A DNA stretch of 64,000 nt from Notolepis coatsorum (taxonomy: Eukaryota; Chordata; Actinopteri; Aulopiformes; Paralepididae), in the NCBI GenBank assembly GCA_963971535.1, contig OZ020591.1:18090823-18154822 (forward strand), read 5' to 3'. The notes under the pieces are model-generated. The model was not told the DNA's origin. It searched no databases and saw only the letters and a program-made list of their open reading frames with translations. This document shows positions 42,561 to 54,856 of this stretch, piece by piece (the stretch's first letter is position 1; every line of letters begins with the position of its first letter). The position numbers were made by a program, and so were the translations under genes.

Positions 42561-43640
42561 ATTCATACATGTCAATGTTCCACTTAGTTTAGTCTACTCT
42601 CCTGTATTTAAATACTTTGTCATTCTACAGAGATCTGGGCTATAGGTCCATTGCTGTAAGCTAGGTCTCTCTGTGTTGCAACATGTCATTCTGTCAGTAA
42701 ACTATATCCTTAATCAAAGACTGTTGTCTGCCTAATCTGAATGTCTGAATAATCTCGTCAAATGATTCCACAATAGCTCTCAACAGCATTGATCTGTTAG
42801 CTAAACAGAGGCTTAATAACCTGCAAATGTTTTAATGTTTGCTAAGATAACTTTGATCTCAAAGGTAACATTTAATAATGTTTAGCCTAACTGCTAGACA
42901 GCTGCTGATTCCCCACCAATCAAGTGTAAAGTAGTCCTGTCATAGTCGAGGAGAAATGCTCGTCTTTATTCCTACATCCTATTTCATCATATCTCAAGAC
43001 AAATCCAGCAAATCACTGGTCAGTTTATCTCATGCCTTCACACAATTTATAGATTTTTACAAAATCAGTCAAACGAATAAAAAAGAATCCATGTCTTGAT
43101 CAGGATAAGTAATCCAGTCGGAGACATACAGGAGATTTGTACTTCAGCGGTTTTTGTGTACTGGAAGAAAAATACAAGGATTATAAAGACAACCTACATC
43201 TCTTTCACCATAGGTTCAAATTACAGCAAGTTTAGAACAGGACCCAGGTAAGATGGTCCTATTCCAAAATGTCAATTGATTATGACACATGGCCTCTAAT
43301 GTTTTATGTCTATGGTTGCTGCTTTAATTAGAACAAGAATAAGACTTCCTGATTTTTTTCAAAATTAAATCTACTACTTTATTAATTTTACTGGACACAA
43401 ATTTCCAATGAAAAACTTTAGTTTACACATGTAACAGTGAATAAGGCATTACAATAAACAGAAACCTTATTGTAATGTGTTGGCTGGTTGCCTAGGCTAA
43501 TGTTAAAGCCATTGCTATTGTTAGACCGGCTTGGGTTTCAGAGCCCATTTCTTATAAGACTTGTGGAACATTAATGCCGGTGTGTAATGTGACAATTTTA
43601 CGTAGATTGCCTAACTGATTAACACTAGCCATCATAGCTA
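42561..43640. other. Unclassified intron sequence
   Basis: No frame, array or element edge was recognised. It differs from the material after 6080 in unit A. Confidence 0.4.
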
Positions 43641-43649
43641 ACGTTACAC

Positions 43650-44180
43650 TACATTTACATTTTGTCATTTAGCTGACGCTTTTATCCAAAGCCACTTACA
43701 AGTTTTGTACAACAAGACAGCAGGAAGGGTACAACTCTATCAGCTGAGTAACAATGTTCATCAAAGTGTTGAGTGCTACAGTGTAGGTTAGTATATTAGG
43801 ACAAGTGCATGACAGTAAGGTTAGTTAGGGTTAGAGTTTTTTTTATAGGATAGGAGTAGGTCTGAGGCGGCCAGAAGATGCAGAGCGTAGGGGTCTTGAG
43901 GGTGTGTAGTTAGAGACCATTGACCGGAGGTAGGCGGGAGCCGTTCCCTTCGCCGGACAATATGCCAGGTTGAGGGCCTTGAAGCGGATTCGTCCGGCAA
44001 TGGGGAGCCGGTGCAGGTCCCTGAGAATTGGGGTGACATGGGCTGACTTCGGTAGGTTTGAGATCAAGCGGGCCGCTGCGTTCTGAATAAGTTGAAGAGG
44101 CTTGGTTGCAGTAGTCGATGCGGGAGATGACTGTTGATTGGACGAGGAGTTGGGTGGCTTCTTTTGTCAGGAAGGGGCAC
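43650..44180 (-). mobile_element. LINE-E 3' part (L2-like)
   Basis: TTTAGCTGACGCTTTTATCC and AAAGCCACTTACAAG form a LINE 3' terminus common in fish. On the minus strand broken frames read SAHVTPILRDLHRLPIAGRI and RLRPTPIL, equivalent to the ITPxLxxLHWLPI block. Old, truncated copy. Confidence 0.7.
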
Positions 44181-44344
44181 TTAAATTCAATTGCATGTCA
44201 TTGAAGGTCCGCGCTGGTCTGTGTTCAATGAAATGACAATTGCATGTCATTGAAGGTCTGCACTGGTCTGTGTCTATAATGAAATGAGAGGAAAGCGCTG
44301 CGCTAAAAGCCTAAAGCAAGTCTGATCTCAGCCGCAGCGGCTTA

Positions 44345-44475
44345 TGTTTATGTTTATTAAAAGATCCCCATTAGAGACACACGAAAGAGCCTCTAGTCTT
44401 CCTGGGGTCCTGCACAAAACAAATACAATCAAATAAAAAATAAAAACAAAACACATCAATTAAAAATGTATACAA
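44345..44475 (-). mobile_element. LINE 3'-end fragment
   Basis: TTATTAAAAGATCCCCATTA and CTAGTCTTCCTGGGGTCC followed by A-rich sequence is a fish repeat terminus that I recognise only loosely; the family is uncertain. Confidence 0.45.
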
Positions 44476-44559
44476 ATTCACATTATAAAATCTAACATTC
44501 CAGTCAAACAATCTTAGAAGGCTTAGAAGCTGACGTGACAACATACTCGATGTTCACGA

Positions 44560-44632
44560 TATAGTAATTTATTACATCTCATGTAGAACAGGCCGCGATA
44601 CATCGAGTATACTCGATATATCGCCCAGCCCT
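44560..44632. mobile_element. hAT right-end fragment
   Basis: ACTCGATATATCGCCCAGCCCTA is the reverse of the TAGGGCTGGGCGATAT terminus seen at 16116. No left end nearby. Confidence 0.55.
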
Positions 44633-45275
44633 ACTCCTGATGTGATCTGTTTAAGTCATCATGTGATCTGTTTATGTCTCCTGGTGTGATCTGTTTATGT
44701 CTCCTGTGTGATCTGTTTAAGTATCCTGGGCCCTCCTTTATCAATGGTGCGTGCGTACGCACAGATATGTGCATAACCCGTGCGTACGATCATTTCTAAG
44801 CAAAGTGTGGGACTTATCAATTTGAACGTGTGCTTGACTTTGTGCGTATATTTACGCACAGCTCGGAGCATGCGTACCTGGCGCCCAGCGGTAGAATATG
44901 AATATTACAATGCGGAAATAAGCTTCCGTGCATTAGTTTCAACACTGGCGTGTTCTGTATGACCCGTAATTCATTATAGTTCATTGTAAAATAGCGACAG
45001 TAGTGTAATTATAACGGGCTCACGCGCGAACAAGAGGTTGGCCTGCTTGTTTGGCACGGGGGGGGGGGGGGCAGACGCAGAACACCCACCTCCAAACGTG
45101 ATTAAATATTGTTTAAAATAAAAAGCTAAATACTATTATTTTGTGTGTCATGTTTCCAAATAAGATTGGTCACAACGAAATGCTTTCTACTTCAATTTGT
45201 TGGTTAGAATAGATGACCTCCGTTGAAACTTCACTGAGACTAAGACAGTCTATTTGTGAGCTCCCGCACAGATGT

Positions 45276-45350
45276 AATAATAATAATAATAATAATAGCT
45301 TCATTTTATATAGCGCCTTTCAAGAGACCCAAGGTTGCTTTACATAGGGG
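45276..45350 (-). mobile_element. L2-like LINE 3' end with (ATT)n tail
   Basis: AATAATAATAATAATAG then TTTATATAGCGCCTTTCAAG and CCCAAGGTTGCTTTACA is the reverse complement of the standard L2 3' terminus. Only about 75 bases. Confidence 0.75.
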
Positions 45351-46253
45351 GGGGGGGGGGGAATAACAAAGTAACAAACATAGTGGACAGACACAACATA
45401 TAAATATGATGATGGAATTCAAGTTCGCGTTTTTATTGATCACATAGGCAGGCTATACATAGGCTTCATGGCAGTGAGATTCATTCTACTCTCGTATTAT
45501 TGTTATAGTATATGCTATTGTCAAGAAGGAAGTACATTATTTTCAATCGTGGCTTTAATTCGTAGCCGAGAAGCAGTCTCCTATCAGCTTCATTGATCCC
45601 GACCCATCTCAGCCACAGCATAACTGAGACCGGCTATGGAAACAAATCATAAATAGACTACTGTAAATAAAATAGCCTAGGATAGGCTATAGCAGGGGTT
45701 CCCAACCTTTATTCCCCAGAGCCCCACGATTCCTTGGAGACATAGGAATATCATATGATATAAAGGTATACTGGTCCGTCAGCGAGGAGATAGCCCACAG
45801 CGGATAGCCATTAAATGCCATTTGAGAATATAGGCTATTAAGGCAAAACGACGGCCTATAGCCCATACATATTATTTAATGTTTTCATAAGCGTAAAGAT
45901 ACAAGGACAACAGTTATATTAACGATCAGGTTAGTTTACTGTATGCAGGCGCGGGGCTCCGTGTGACATGTCTGTGCCATGCTGCGTTATGCGCAAATTA
46001 CTGTTGCATAATGTAGGCTATGCATATATAATTTATATAGGCTATACCTAATACCGACATCAAAATAGATTGTATGCCTCTACAAATCATATTAAACCAC
46101 GCAGGTAGAAAATTGACAGAACTTTAATCCCTGGGTAATCGAACTTTAAAAGAACAAAGCGAAAAAGGGCATTCATATTCCAGCACCGTTATTATTAATG
46201 ACACCAACTCCAAACAGTGGTTAACGGTCTTTATTAGTGTTTGCGCTGCCCAG

Positions 46254-47748
46254 GGCCCTATTCCCCGCACCTGGTTTAACTAAGTCGATCAAAAGTCCCA
46301 TTATCCAGATTCAATTAACTCGATGTTTGAATCCGCGCCTTCCCTGTTCCTCGAACGCTGATTCAGTGTCGTTAATTCGAACCAGACTTGATACTCAGGA
46401 TAATTGCGTGCGGTCGCCTCACCTGAAAAGACAGCAAGTGTCGATCGCAGAAATCCTGATTTTCTAACGGCATTGATTGATTGATTGAAAACTTTATTAA
46501 CAGATTGCAGAATGGGTACAATACAGTACGGCTCAATAGCCTCGCCGACAAGTTAAATGCATAATCTATAGGCTAGTTTTAAGTCCCTTATTACCCCAAT
46601 CAATCAGATTATATTTATTTAAATGTGCCTGCTGAATGAATAATCAAATGAGATCTTGCTAGCGAAAATAATTAGTTAAACTCTTTCAGAATAAGTAGTA
46701 TAAGTAATAAGTAAGTATAATGTGCTTAGGTATCATGTAGCCTACTATATAAATACATGGTTCCCAAAGTTTTCAAGGCGTGACTCCCGAAATAACGTGT
46801 CAGAGAGGGAGTTGGCAATGGAGGCTATATATACAGTTTCACTATTAATCAGGTTTTAATCTGTTTCGGACATCATACATGCATGCATTGAATTGATTAA
46901 CCTTTGGTTTATACCAGTCAAGTTCATCACCCTCTTGTTCATCATCAGATAACAGTGCTTGAACAGATAAATGCATTTTCTCAAATTCATACTATAAAAC
47001 GTCAAAGGCTTGCAATTGCTCATTCATTTTATCAAGTCACGTCATCAAATCTGTAAAACAGCCCATCTCATCAGACATTTTAAACCCAGTTACAATATCA
47101 CAATAACGTGTGAGTGACAGTGATGCAATTCAACAATCCACAGATTCAGATTCCTCGTAATTCATATCCACAATCCACGCATAAAGACAGTTCAATTTAT
47201 GCTTTAATGAAACACAATTCGGGCGCTCTGCCGCAGATACATCCACAGCGAAGAATATGAAACTAATCAGAGCCAAACTCCCGATAGTTTTCATTCATTA
47301 AAAATATCCCAGCGGGATTCACATTTGCAATGCTTTGCGTTATTAAAATAACTACATAGTGTGTGTCGAGATAGCGAGCGCCGTATGCGTATAACTATGA
47401 CGTGCATTATTTAGGACAAAGTAAATTCATAGGCTGAATATGATTTATATTATTTTACATTTCAAAAGCCCCCTCTAGAAAAACGAAGCACAAAAGCATA
47501 ATTCAGAATGGTATAATGGGATCTACACTGTGATAATTATTTCAGGAAGCGAGCTGGCATTTCTTTGCGAGGGTGTGGCCATGCAGGTTATCCAGCTAAC
47601 TGAACTTAACCCTGCTCTGGAGTAGGTTCAAACTTTTGGATCTGTTGCCATAGCGACTTAGAAAATCCGACGTCGGGGAACGGCTTAAGTCAAGCTATGC
47701 TGAAAATTATCCGGCTAACTCAGTTAGCCAGGTACGAGGAACAGGGCC
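46254..47748. mobile_element. TIR DNA element T1, copy a
   Basis: GGCCCTATTCCCCGCACCTGG and CCAGGTACGAGGAACAGGGCC are inverted. This 1.5-kb copy lacks both hATs of copy b but has the same LINE-A fragment (46475-46540). P2 (reversed, near 48690) keeps the unoccupied version of the insertion site, with GCAGCAATGG continuous. Confidence 0.85.
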
Positions 47749-48310
47749 GCAGCAATGGTCTTTAGGAAGTTAATAGATATCATATCCAACTGTTTCCGAC
47801 ATCACCGTGTACATGTCTGTCAGCCTGTCGCGTATTTCTCCCAGGCGTTCGCTCGGTTTAGTCCACTTTTCCACATTTCATGGGGGTGTTTCATTACCGT
47901 ATATGGTTAATTACGGGCGGTTCTATATGCAAATACGTAAAACCGTGCACGAGCATGGAGCGTAGATCAAGTGATATTTATCAACACAGAGTACTTGCAG
48001 GTGTGCGTGGGACACGTCTACGCACGTGTGATAAATCCCGATTTTTCTGTACTTACACACATTCTAAATTCTGTGCTTAAGAACGAAAATAGAACACTTT
48101 CTAAGAATTGTTGATAAATGAGGGCCCTGGTGTGATCTGTTTATGTCTCCTGATGTGATCTGTTTATGTCTCCTGGTGTGATCTGTTTAACTCCTGGTGT
48201 GATCTGTTTAAGTCTGCTGGTGTGATCTGTTTAGGTCTCCTGATGTGATCTGTTTGTCTCCTTATGTGATCTGTTTAGGTCTCCTGGTGTGATCTGTTTA
48301 GGTCTCCTGG

Positions 48311-49870
48311 GCCCTCATTTATAATTTTTTCTTAGAAAGTATTCTATTTTCATACGTAAGCATAGAATTTAGAATGTGTGCATGCACAAAAAAAAATGGA
48401 TTTATCAACCGTGCGTACACAGGTCCTACGCTCCTCCGTGTTGATAAATACCTCTTTGTTCTACCGTCAATGCTTGTGCATGATTATCCATATATGGTCA
48501 TGAAACACCCCCCATGGGATGTGAAATAATGGACTGACCCGAGCGGAACTCTGAGAAACTTCACGGGAGATTGTTCACTGAGGCGCTGCCGAACCAAGAA
48601 GACACAACCTGTGTTTATACATGGGATAAATAAAAGGCTGACTTGTACACGGTGATGTCAGATATCAACGGCTCCCTAAGACCATTGCTGCAATTCTGCC
48701 TGGACAGCTCAAAATACTAATAAAGACCGTTCGTTGACCACTGTTTGGCGCGTTGTTGGTGTGTCATTATAACCGTGCTGTAATATGAATGCCTTTATTA
48801 GTTGTGTTCGATTGGCTATAATATGATTTTTAGAGGCATCTATTTTGAATGAATGAATGAGAACTTTTATTAACAGATTGCAGAATGGGTACAATACAGT
48901 ACGGCTCAATACACACAATTGTTAAGGGGATGCAGACCAGAGAAAGACGTTTGTCTTGTTTACATCATTAGCCTAATACCGACAACAAAATAGATGCCTC
49001 TAAAAATCATATACTATTAGGTAGCCTATATGAATTGCATACCAGCATGTAATACGTTCTGAGTGTGTATCTACCTCAACTCCTTATTATTTTGCGCATA
49101 GATTGCAGAAATACAGGAACGTTTTGATTTATATTAAAAGGCTTTGACATTGTAAAACTAAATACGTGGAATTCTGTAAGCATAATACAAGTCATATCAC
49201 CCACACGATATATGCTCTGTGTCCAGAGCATGTATGCTTTTCATTAATTTAAGACACATAACATACACCCTCTGTTCTCATTGCAATGCGTTTTTTATTC
49301 TTTCTTATACAGTAGGAAGGGGGAAGAACACTATATCGTGGGTGTTCATATGACTTGTATTCTGCTTACAGCTTCGAAATTCCACTTGTTTCGTTTAACA
49401 TAAAGCCTTTTAAATATAATCAAAACGTTCCCGTGTTTCTGCGGTCTGTGTGCAAAATAATAACGAGTTGAGCTACGCGGAGCGCAGTCAGTCAGTACAC
49501 CCCGTATATTCCGATAACGCTATATAAACCATGCTGCATTCATTCGGAGATAAAGACCTATTATTCCAAATGCTATTTATAGGGTTTTGACCATAATTAC
49601 ACTACTGTTGCTATTTTACAATGAACTATAATGAATTACGGTTCATACAGAACATGCCAGTGTTGAAACTAATGCACAGAAGCTTATTTCCTTGTTGTAA
49701 TAATATATTCTACCACCGGGCGCCAGGTACGCATGCTCTGGGCTGTGCGTAGACATACGCACAAAGTCAAGTTCACGTTCAAATTGATAAATCCCACACT
49801 TTGCTTAGAAATGGTCGTACGCACGGGTTAAGCACATATCTGTGCGTACGCAACGTTGATGAATGAGGGC
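48311..49870. mobile_element. TIR element P2, inverted relative to P1
   Basis: GCCCTCATTTATAA (left) and GATGAATGAGGGC (right), CCTGG on both sides, 1560 bp. The right arm (CGTACGCACGGGTTAAGCAC and GTGCGTACGCAACG) is the reverse complement of the left arm of P1. A LINE-A fragment (48848-48966) sits in the centre of an internal palindrome (GATTTTTAGAGGCATCTATT / AATAGATGCCTCTAAAAATC). Confidence 0.8.
48848..48966 (-). mobile_element. LINE-A 3'-end fragment
   Basis: (GAAT)n then CAGATTGCAGAATGGGTAC to GTCTTGTTTACATCA. Confidence 0.85.
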
Positions 49871-50254
49871 CCTGGTGTGATCTGTTTAGGTCTCCTGGTG
49901 TGATCTGTTTAACTCTCCTGGTGGGATCTGTTTAAGTCTCCTGATGTGATCTGTTTATGTCTCCTGGTGTGATCTGTTTAAGTATCCTGGTGTGATCTGT
50001 TTATGTCTCCTGGTGTGATCTGTTTATGTCTCCTGGTGTGATCTGTTTAGGTCTCCTGGTGTGATCTGTTTAGGTCTCCTGGTGTGATCTGTTTAACTCT
50101 CCTGATGTGATCTGTTTATGTCTCCTGGTATTATCTGTTTAAGTATCCTGGTGTGATCTGTTTAAGTATCCTGGTGTGATATGTTTAAGTCTCCTGGTGT
50201 GATCTGTTTAGATCTCCTCATGTGATCTCTTTATTTCTCCTCATGTGCTCTGTT

Positions 50255-51345
50255 TATGATTGATTGAACATTTTATTAACAGATTGCAGAATGGATACAA
50301 TACAGTACGGCTCAATACACACAATTGTTAACACATTCTCGCCCGACCACGGAGATGTCCGTGTTTCGGATCCAACGCTAGAGGGCCAACCATGGACATG
50401 TCCGTGGCTAGGTTGTTTTGGCTTTTATTCCATTTTAATAACTTACTCAATGTCACCGAGCGGCACTGCAGAAGTACCCTACTCTTTGAATTCGAAAAAG
50501 TGCATTACCGGCCAGATCCTCATAGGGGCGCTGTCTCGATAATGCAGTGTTCCCTGTGGCAGAAGTTGTCTTGTTTTTTCTGGATCTTCAATGTAGTTTT
50601 CTGCTAACCTGAAGCTATGCCTGTAGCATGTAGCACGGAATACGTTTTGGGACCGGATTTCAGTGTGCAGTAAAGGAATATATGATCAGCCAATGGACAT
50701 CTACCAGATGGCGATCGATAACTGGCAAATCAGACAGATAGCAATACTATAAAGTATAGATTTAGCTCTACAAACAGCCTCACGAACTATGCAAGTCTGT
50801 TTTGAAATGCTGGCCGTCTAGAGTGATATTAGACGGCCCCAAATGGCCCCGAATGTGTTATGGGGATGCAGACCAGAGAAAGACTTTCATCTTGTTTACA
50901 ATCAGGTCCCCCATTTTCAATTAATCATTTACATATATTACATACCAGATCTACAAATATACAGTACTGTTTATGAGTACAAAATTTGTCTAAAAAGAGA
51001 GTATATACATTTGAGGGGGAATAAACTACATTGGAGGAGGTTGGTAGGTGGGGGGGGGGGGGGGGGGTTGGGTAGGTAGGGTTGGAAACTACATTGGCGG
51101 TGGGTGGAGTGGGGGGGGGGGGGGGGGGGATTGGTTAGGCGGGGTTGGGGAAACTGTACATTGGAGGGTTAGGGTTTGTTACAGGGGCCAGTTTCAAATT
51201 GCAGTCTCTTGCTCTTTGAGAGTGGTGTTGAAGGTGGGTAGTGATTCACATTCCTTTACAGCTGTGAGTAGGGCGTTCCACATTGATGTGGCATAATTGC
51301 GAAACGTGTTTAGTCTCTTGTTTGAGCCGAATCTGGGAATCTGGG
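50255..51345 (-). mobile_element. LINE-A copy split by a TTAA element
   Basis: The 3' end is at 50255-50331 and the rest at 50862-51345, including G-rich blocks (reverse of the C-rich 3' UTR) and the C-terminal coding fragment to GTTTGAGCCGAATCTGGG. The break is exactly at TTAA. Confidence 0.85.
50332..50857. mobile_element. TTAA-flanked (piggyBac-like) MITE
   Basis: CACATTCTCGCC and GGCCCCGAATGTG are inverted. TTAA (50328-50331) precedes and TTAT (50858-50861, one change) follows; removing the 526-bp insert plus one TTAA restores the LINE-A sequence TTGTTAAGGGGATGC. TTAA targets are characteristic of piggyBac. No ORF. Confidence 0.85.
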
Positions 51346-51597
51346 CTATAACGTTATATATCTTCGTCAGTGTTTACACCGGCTAGGTGGAAAATACACA
51401 TAAGAGAGAGAGAGACAATCATAGTCATCATAGTCTCTCTCTGTACAGCCCGATCTTGCTTAGAATATGTAAATAAAGTACTTCATTGAACACAGGAAAA
51501 ATATATATAATATATGTTATGTCAATAAGTAATATATTTATGTATTGTATAAGTCATATATTTACGTTTCGTATCAGCTAAAGGAAAAAAACGATTT

Positions 51598-51665
51598 GGA
51601 GTCGAACTAACAATGCTTGGGGTGGGGGGTCGAGTGCACTCGCCATTAGACCAAGCCACCCATCC
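51598..51665 (-). other. tRNA-like sequence (SINE head or tRNA pseudogene)
   Basis: On the minus strand GGGTGGCTTGGTCTAATGGC is A-box-like and AGTTCGACTCC (51598-51608) is a B box, with a GTGCACTCGAC anticodon-side segment between. A complete acceptor stem was not found, so an intact tRNA gene is not claimed. Confidence 0.45.
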
Positions 51666-51712
51666 TGATACAAACACAGCAATACTATGATGATGGTTTG
51701 GTTTAACGTTAA

Positions 51713-53603
51713 CACTTTGGCTGCCATGGGTTAAATTCATTATCAACCGTAGGTTGCCGGCTCTATTTGTCTATAGAGAAAGTCCCCTTCTTTGCAGGGC
51801 TATAACTTTTTAAATTCTATTGCTACATTGCCATTATTAGGGCCCATTCAAAGTCCTATATGTATTGTTCATTGTGTAGCAACGTTAAACTTTTTCATTC
51901 ACATATTCATAGTAAAGTATGGTCTAATCATGTATAAGTATGTTTTCATCTCTTTCTGCAGCTTTCTCCAGAACGTGATCTATAGCCCCAAATACATTAT
52001 ATTTAGGGATGCCCCGATCACGTTTTTTGCCACCGATACCGATCACCGATCGTCGTGAGCCATATCGGCCGATACCGATCCGATACCGATCGTTTTTGAT
52101 TAAAAATAAATTAAAAATTATTTTATATAATTTTTTTTTTTAATAAAATATATATATTATATAATTAGACTTGTACTTGTATTATCTGCGAGACATCGCC
52201 ACCACGCAACAAGTCAAAATGCTCGCTATCTGCAAACAGCTCCACTGTCTGTGTGTACTCTAGTAGCCTCCAGCTCCAAAAAGGATTCTCCGGCGCTGCA
52301 GCGGGACCCTATTGGTAACGTTATGCTTTGGTCATTTCACATTCAGCAAGCCCTCAGCTCGAATACGCATTCAATCAATGTTATAAGACATTGATATCAG
52401 GAGCTATCTGTAGCTACTGCTAGCCGGCTAGATGACGTTAAGACAACTATTTAGTTCAATCGGACATTTCGTTTTGAACTGTGAACTAACGCAAGCTAAC
52501 GCAAGCTAACGGAGATATCAACATGGACTACTAGACTTCCTGGGGCATTTGTTGATATCCGGAGCTATCAGTAGCTAGCCGGCTAAATACCGTTAGACAA
52601 TGCCTACTAAAAGTGAATAGTTGACTGGGTAATTTTGTTTAAACAGTAACGATAGCTAGGTAGCTAACGTTAGCTCAGGTCGAATGCACTATCTAGACTC
52701 AGCAGAGGAGGTCTGCCTCCTCTGTGTTTACAAACTCTACACGGGTACGGGCGGGGCTAGGGAGGAGGAGCAGTTTGCAGGTCCTGTGCGTCTGAGACAA
52801 GCGAGTGAGATATCCACTTGATCAGTTTCCGCGATCGGCGAATATGACTAATTATCGGAATTCCCCGATCGCATATTTATACTGATTATCGGCCGATAAC
52901 GATCGGTGGCCGATCGATCGGGGCATCCCTAATTATATTGATGATGCAATACAGTTTTATGGCAATCAGCGCGATATAAAAAATTCCAACTAGACGTACT
53001 TCTAGAAGTTACTACACGTCATCTGATGTTGACCGGATGGGCTAGGGGGCGTTTATAATTCCGTGGGCAGCGTTATACCAATCATCTAATGTGGGTCAAA
53101 TGTTGATAATAGCAGTTAGTATCGAAGACGGTAACTTTACACGCTAAAACTCACCCCAGTCTCCGCGCGCCGTTGGGCGATCATCGTAGAGTAGAAATTT
53201 TATCATTATGGCATGTAGATTTACCCGGTCCATCTCCAGCTTGTATAATGGTATATACGTCCAAATCATGTTGTTTATCGAGTTATTGGCAATCGATCGC
53301 TATGTAGTGTGACGAGCCAGAGTCCCGGGACATGTACCGAGTGCCCGGAAGTAATACGGCCGTCCAGCACAACCTCTACGGCACTTCCTGTTAAGCGATT
53401 GCGCCGATCGGCCACCAGATGGCGCTCCTGAACCGCCAGAGAGCTCAGTGGGTCCTCCTGGTGGATCTCAGGCCAGCGGAGGGGACATATGAATCCGATC
53501 CCAGATTTTTGAAATATTGATATTAAAGACGCTGTAAAGCGTCTTCGGCAACTTGAGCATGGCCGGGAATGACGTGTTTAAGCGTTTCCCGGCACCCAAA
53601 GTG
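51713..53603. mobile_element. TTAA-flanked (piggyBac-like) element with nested hAT
   Basis: CACTTTGGCTGCC and GGCACCCAAAGTG are inverted and both flanks are TTAA (51709-51712, 53604-53607). Without the inner hAT it measures about 955 bp. No transposase seen. Confidence 0.8.
52004..52931. mobile_element. hAT element, target duplication ATTATATT
   Basis: TAGGGATGCCCCGATC at the left and GATCGGGGCATCCCTA at the right are inverted, flanked by perfect ATTATATT (51996-52003, 52932-52939). CCGATACCGATC arrays lie inside both ends. 928 bp, no transposase. Confidence 0.95.
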
Positions 53604-53607
53604 TTAA

Positions 53608-53945
53608 CATAGAAAGTTAGCATTTTCAGCGAGATGGGGTTGCTCAAGACTACCGAGACACACTTTTCTGATAGCCTCGCCTCAACCCTAACCTTAACCA
53701 CACTGTTGCCTTAAACTAACGCTAACCTTAACCACACTATTTCCTTAAACTAACCACAACTGTAACCTTACCTTTCTATCATCATATTATTGCTGTTTTA
53801 TTTTACTTTCGCAGGTACAAAATGTAATGTAAATTACTCATATATATATATATATAACATAATGTACATTGTGTCCCTTTTTAACTTTTTTCCTTTTGTC
53901 GATTAAGTACTTTATTTACGTTTTCTGATGAGACCGTGTTGCTCT
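53608..53945. other. No gene; CTAACCTTAACC-rich and TA-repeat stretch
   Basis: Degenerate CTAACCTTAACCACACT phrases (53690-53760) and a short (TA)n (53841-53856); no frame or element edge. Confidence 0.5.
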
Positions 53946-54560
53946 GTAAGCAGTCCCTGTCCCCTCCTCTATGTCTCTCTCTGTAAGAGTAAGCAGTCCC
54001 TGTCCCCTCCTTTATGTCTCTGTAAGAGTAAGCAGTCCCTGTCCCCTCCTTTATGTCTGTCTCTCTAAGAGTAAGCAGTCCCTGTCCCCTCCTCTACGTC
54101 TCTCTCTGTAAGAGTAAGCAGTCCCTGTCCCCTCCTTTACGTCTCTCTCTCTGTAAGAGTAAGCAGTCCCTGTCCCCTCCTTTATGTCTCTCTGTAAGAG
54201 TAAGCAGTCCCTGTCCCTTCCTTTATGTCTCTCTGTAAGAGTAAGCAGTCCCTGTCCCCTCCTCTACGTCTCTCTCTGTAAGAGTAAGCAGTCCCTGTCC
54301 CCTCCTTTACGTCTCTCTGTAAGAGTAAGCAGTCCCTGTCCCCTCCTTTATGTCTCTCTGTAAGAGTAAGCAGTCCCTGTCCCTTCCTTTATGTCTCTCT
54401 GTAAGAGTAAGCAGTCCCTGTCCCCTCCTTTATGTCTCTCTCTCTGTAAGAGTAAGCAGTCCCTGTCCCCTCCTTTATGTCTCTCTGTAAGAGTAAGCAG
54501 TCCCTGTCCCCTCCTTTGCGTCTCTCTGTAAGAGTAAGCAGTCCCTGTCCCCTCCTCTGT
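53946..54560. repeat. Penelope-derived minisatellite, about 16 units
   Basis: GTAAGCAGTCCCTGTCCCCT repeats with TTTATGTCTCTCTGTAAGA spacers of variable length. The minus strand reads GGDRDCLLLQRE-type peptides. Same array as 18045-18250 but three times longer. Confidence 0.9.
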
Positions 54561-54566
54561 CTCTCC

Positions 54567-54743
54567 ACCATGCACTGCTGGGATGTTAGTGGAGGAGGAT
54601 GCTTTATGACAACGTGGTAATGGATCAGACCACCTGTAGTCGATACTGATCACATGTAGCTAGTATCAGCCTGATAGTGGTATTGGGTATAGGATCTGTG
54701 CATCCCTATATATTGGTTCAGCGTGTTGTTACTTTCCTGTTAA
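54567..54743 (+). other. Intron segment shared with unit A (empty hAT site)
   Basis: CACCATGCACTGCTGGGATG to TTACTTTCCTGTTAA matches 19069-19171 joined to 20845-20915. At 54655 a single GTAGCTAG stands where unit A has the 1665-bp hAT. Confidence 0.9.
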
Positions 54744-54856
54744 CTCAATGGACGCCACAGGCCTGGAGCATCTTTGTTCCTACTGCGCCAACGCTCTAAG
54801 AGATAGGAATAAGTGGCTGTGTTTGCAGGGCCATATCTATATTCTATATTATAGCT

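Larger units (their letters stand above)
44730..48125. mobile_element. TIR element P1 (GGGCCCTC termini), 3.4 kb
   Basis: GCCCTCCTTTATCAA (left) and TTGATAAATGAGGGC (right) are inverted, with CCTGG on both sides, though the host repeat also supplies CCTGG. Termini contain GTGCGTACGCAC-type subterminal palindromes. P1 holds a reversed L2-type LINE end (45276-45350), G homopolymers and T1 copy a (46254-47748). No transposase frame. It is the reverse of P2. Confidence 0.8.
44633..50255 (+). repeat. 23-bp minisatellite in three blocks
   Basis: Units GTGTGATCTGTTTATGTC plus TCCTG occur at 44633-44729, 48126-48310 and 49871-50255. The blocks are separated by two TIR elements that interrupt the unit at the same base. 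Confidence 0.9.

Noticed and set aside
51598..51665. Functional tRNA gene
   Set aside because: No complete acceptor stem could be paired, and the region lies among degraded repeats.
53685..53765. Interstitial telomeric repeat
   Set aside because: CTAACCTTAACC phrases are irregular and lack consecutive TTAGGG/CCCTAA units.
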